Of a DNA stretch of 6,515 nt, positions 6,368 through 6,515 are shown in pieces. Origin of the DNA: Actinomycetes bacterium (GTDB taxonomy: Bacteria > Actinomycetota > Actinomycetes > Actinomycetales > Microbacteriaceae). The stretch is taken from the NCBI GenBank assembly GCA_023386675.1, contig JAEWJG010000302.1:1-6515 (forward strand), read 5' to 3'. A program made the translations under genes and the position numbers. The stretch's first letter is position 1. The number at the start of each line of letters is the position of its first letter. The notes under the pieces were generated by a model. That model was not told where the DNA came from, did no database searches, and worked only from the letters and a program-made list of their open reading frames with translations.

Positions 6368-6416
6368 GGGACGTAACACGCCGCTTCACCGCGACGGTAG
6401 CGGCGTGTTGCGTCCC
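6368..6416. repeat. Near-perfect 18-bp inverted repeat, hairpin
   Basis: The arms 6368-6385 (beginning GGGACG, ending CCGCT) and 6399-6416 (beginning AGCGG, ending CGTCCC) pair at all 18 positions, 17 by Watson-Crick and one as T/G (6374/6410). Inside the 13-base loop, ACCG (6388-6391) and CGGT (6395-6398) can add four more pairs after a TC bulge. No T-run follows on either strand. Possible roles are a bidirectional terminator, a dispersed genomic repeat of REP type, or a protein binding site; the window cannot decide. Confidence 0.8.
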
Positions 6417-6438
6417 ATAGACGGTGTGCCCTCCCGCG

Positions 6439-6465
6439 AGTTGGCGACGCGAAGCAGTCGCAACT
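6439..6465. repeat. Inverted repeat with one bulge
   Basis: AGTTGGCGAC (6439-6448) pairs with GTCGCAACT (6457-6465) apart from one bulged G, around the loop GCGAAGCA. It is the fourth hairpin in the stretch after ctaF. No function is recognised. Confidence 0.45.
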
Positions 6466-6467
6466 GG

Positions 6468-6515
6468 TCGACGCGACGCGCCGCACAGCATGGGCCGCGC
6501 GCCATGTCGCGTCGA
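6468..6515. repeat. Perfect 10-bp inverted repeat at window edge
   Basis: TCGACGCGAC (6468-6477) is repeated exactly inverted as GTCGCGTCGA (6506-6515), separated by 28 bases. The right arm ends at the last base of the window, so the repeat may extend further. The octamer CGACGCGA also occurs directly at 6445-6452 and 6469-6476 and inverted at 6507-6514. Confidence 0.5.

Larger units (their letters stand above)
6228..6515. other. Intergenic stretch after ctaF, no gene seen
   Basis: This 288-base stretch contains only the hairpins and inverted repeats listed separately. Open frames on both strands here translate to Arg/Ser/Ala-rich sequences with no recognisable motif or good ribosome binding site. 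I see no gene end entering from the right edge with confidence. Confidence 0.6.

Noticed and set aside
6166..6486. Minus-strand open frame of 106 codons after ctaF
   Set aside because: It runs through the ctaF 3' end and several hairpins, has no ribosome binding site or motif, and is Arg/Ser-rich like random GC-rich translation.
6439..6515. CRISPR-like or tandem repeat array
   Set aside because: The recurring unit is only eight bases (CGACGCGA), occurs in mixed orientation and without regular spacers.

Overview
The window looks like a chromosomal core segment of a high-GC Gram-positive bacterium (Actinomycetota). A Microbacteriaceae-type genome such as Microbacterium is my best guess, not a proof. 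The main grounds are strong G/C preference at third codon positions, an actinobacterial ctaC-ctaD-ctaF cluster with the four-helix actinobacterial subunit IV, a DUF3043 membrane protein, and GTG/TTG starts.

Layout. On the minus strand, reading right to left from about 1150, lie a DUF3043 two-helix membrane protein (519-1112, TTG start) and then a ribonuclease HI (GTG start at 517) that runs off the left edge. One base separates the two. From 1154 everything is on the plus strand: an M20 metallo-dipeptidase (1154-2575), then an A-type iron-sulfur carrier of the ErpA/IscA/HesB family (2641-2997) closed by a clear intrinsic terminator, then ctaC (CuA subunit II, a predicted lipoprotein), ctaD (haem-copper subunit I) and ctaF (subunit IV), packed 9 and 3 bases apart as one operon. 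The operon is followed by a GC-rich hairpin and by about 235 bases without a credible gene that carry several further inverted repeats.

How the genes work together. CtaC, CtaD and CtaF are three of the four subunits of the aa3 cytochrome c oxidase, which in Actinobacteria docks on the bcc complex (QcrCAB). CtaE and qcrCAB are not in the window. ErpA-type proteins deliver Fe-S clusters to apoproteins, and its place beside the oxidase operon resembles the arrangement I recall from mycobacteria and streptomycetes. The dipeptidase, RNase HI and DUF3043 protein are housekeeping or uncharacterised and have no obvious functional tie to respiration.

I found no mobile element, CRISPR array, tRNA or rRNA, and no evidence of a new multi-gene system. 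The points most worth a second look are non-coding: a near-perfect 18-bp inverted repeat at 6368-6416 within a run of hairpins after ctaF, overlapping dyads just upstream of ctaC, and a 41-bp divergent promoter region that appears to give a leaderless dipeptidase mRNA.
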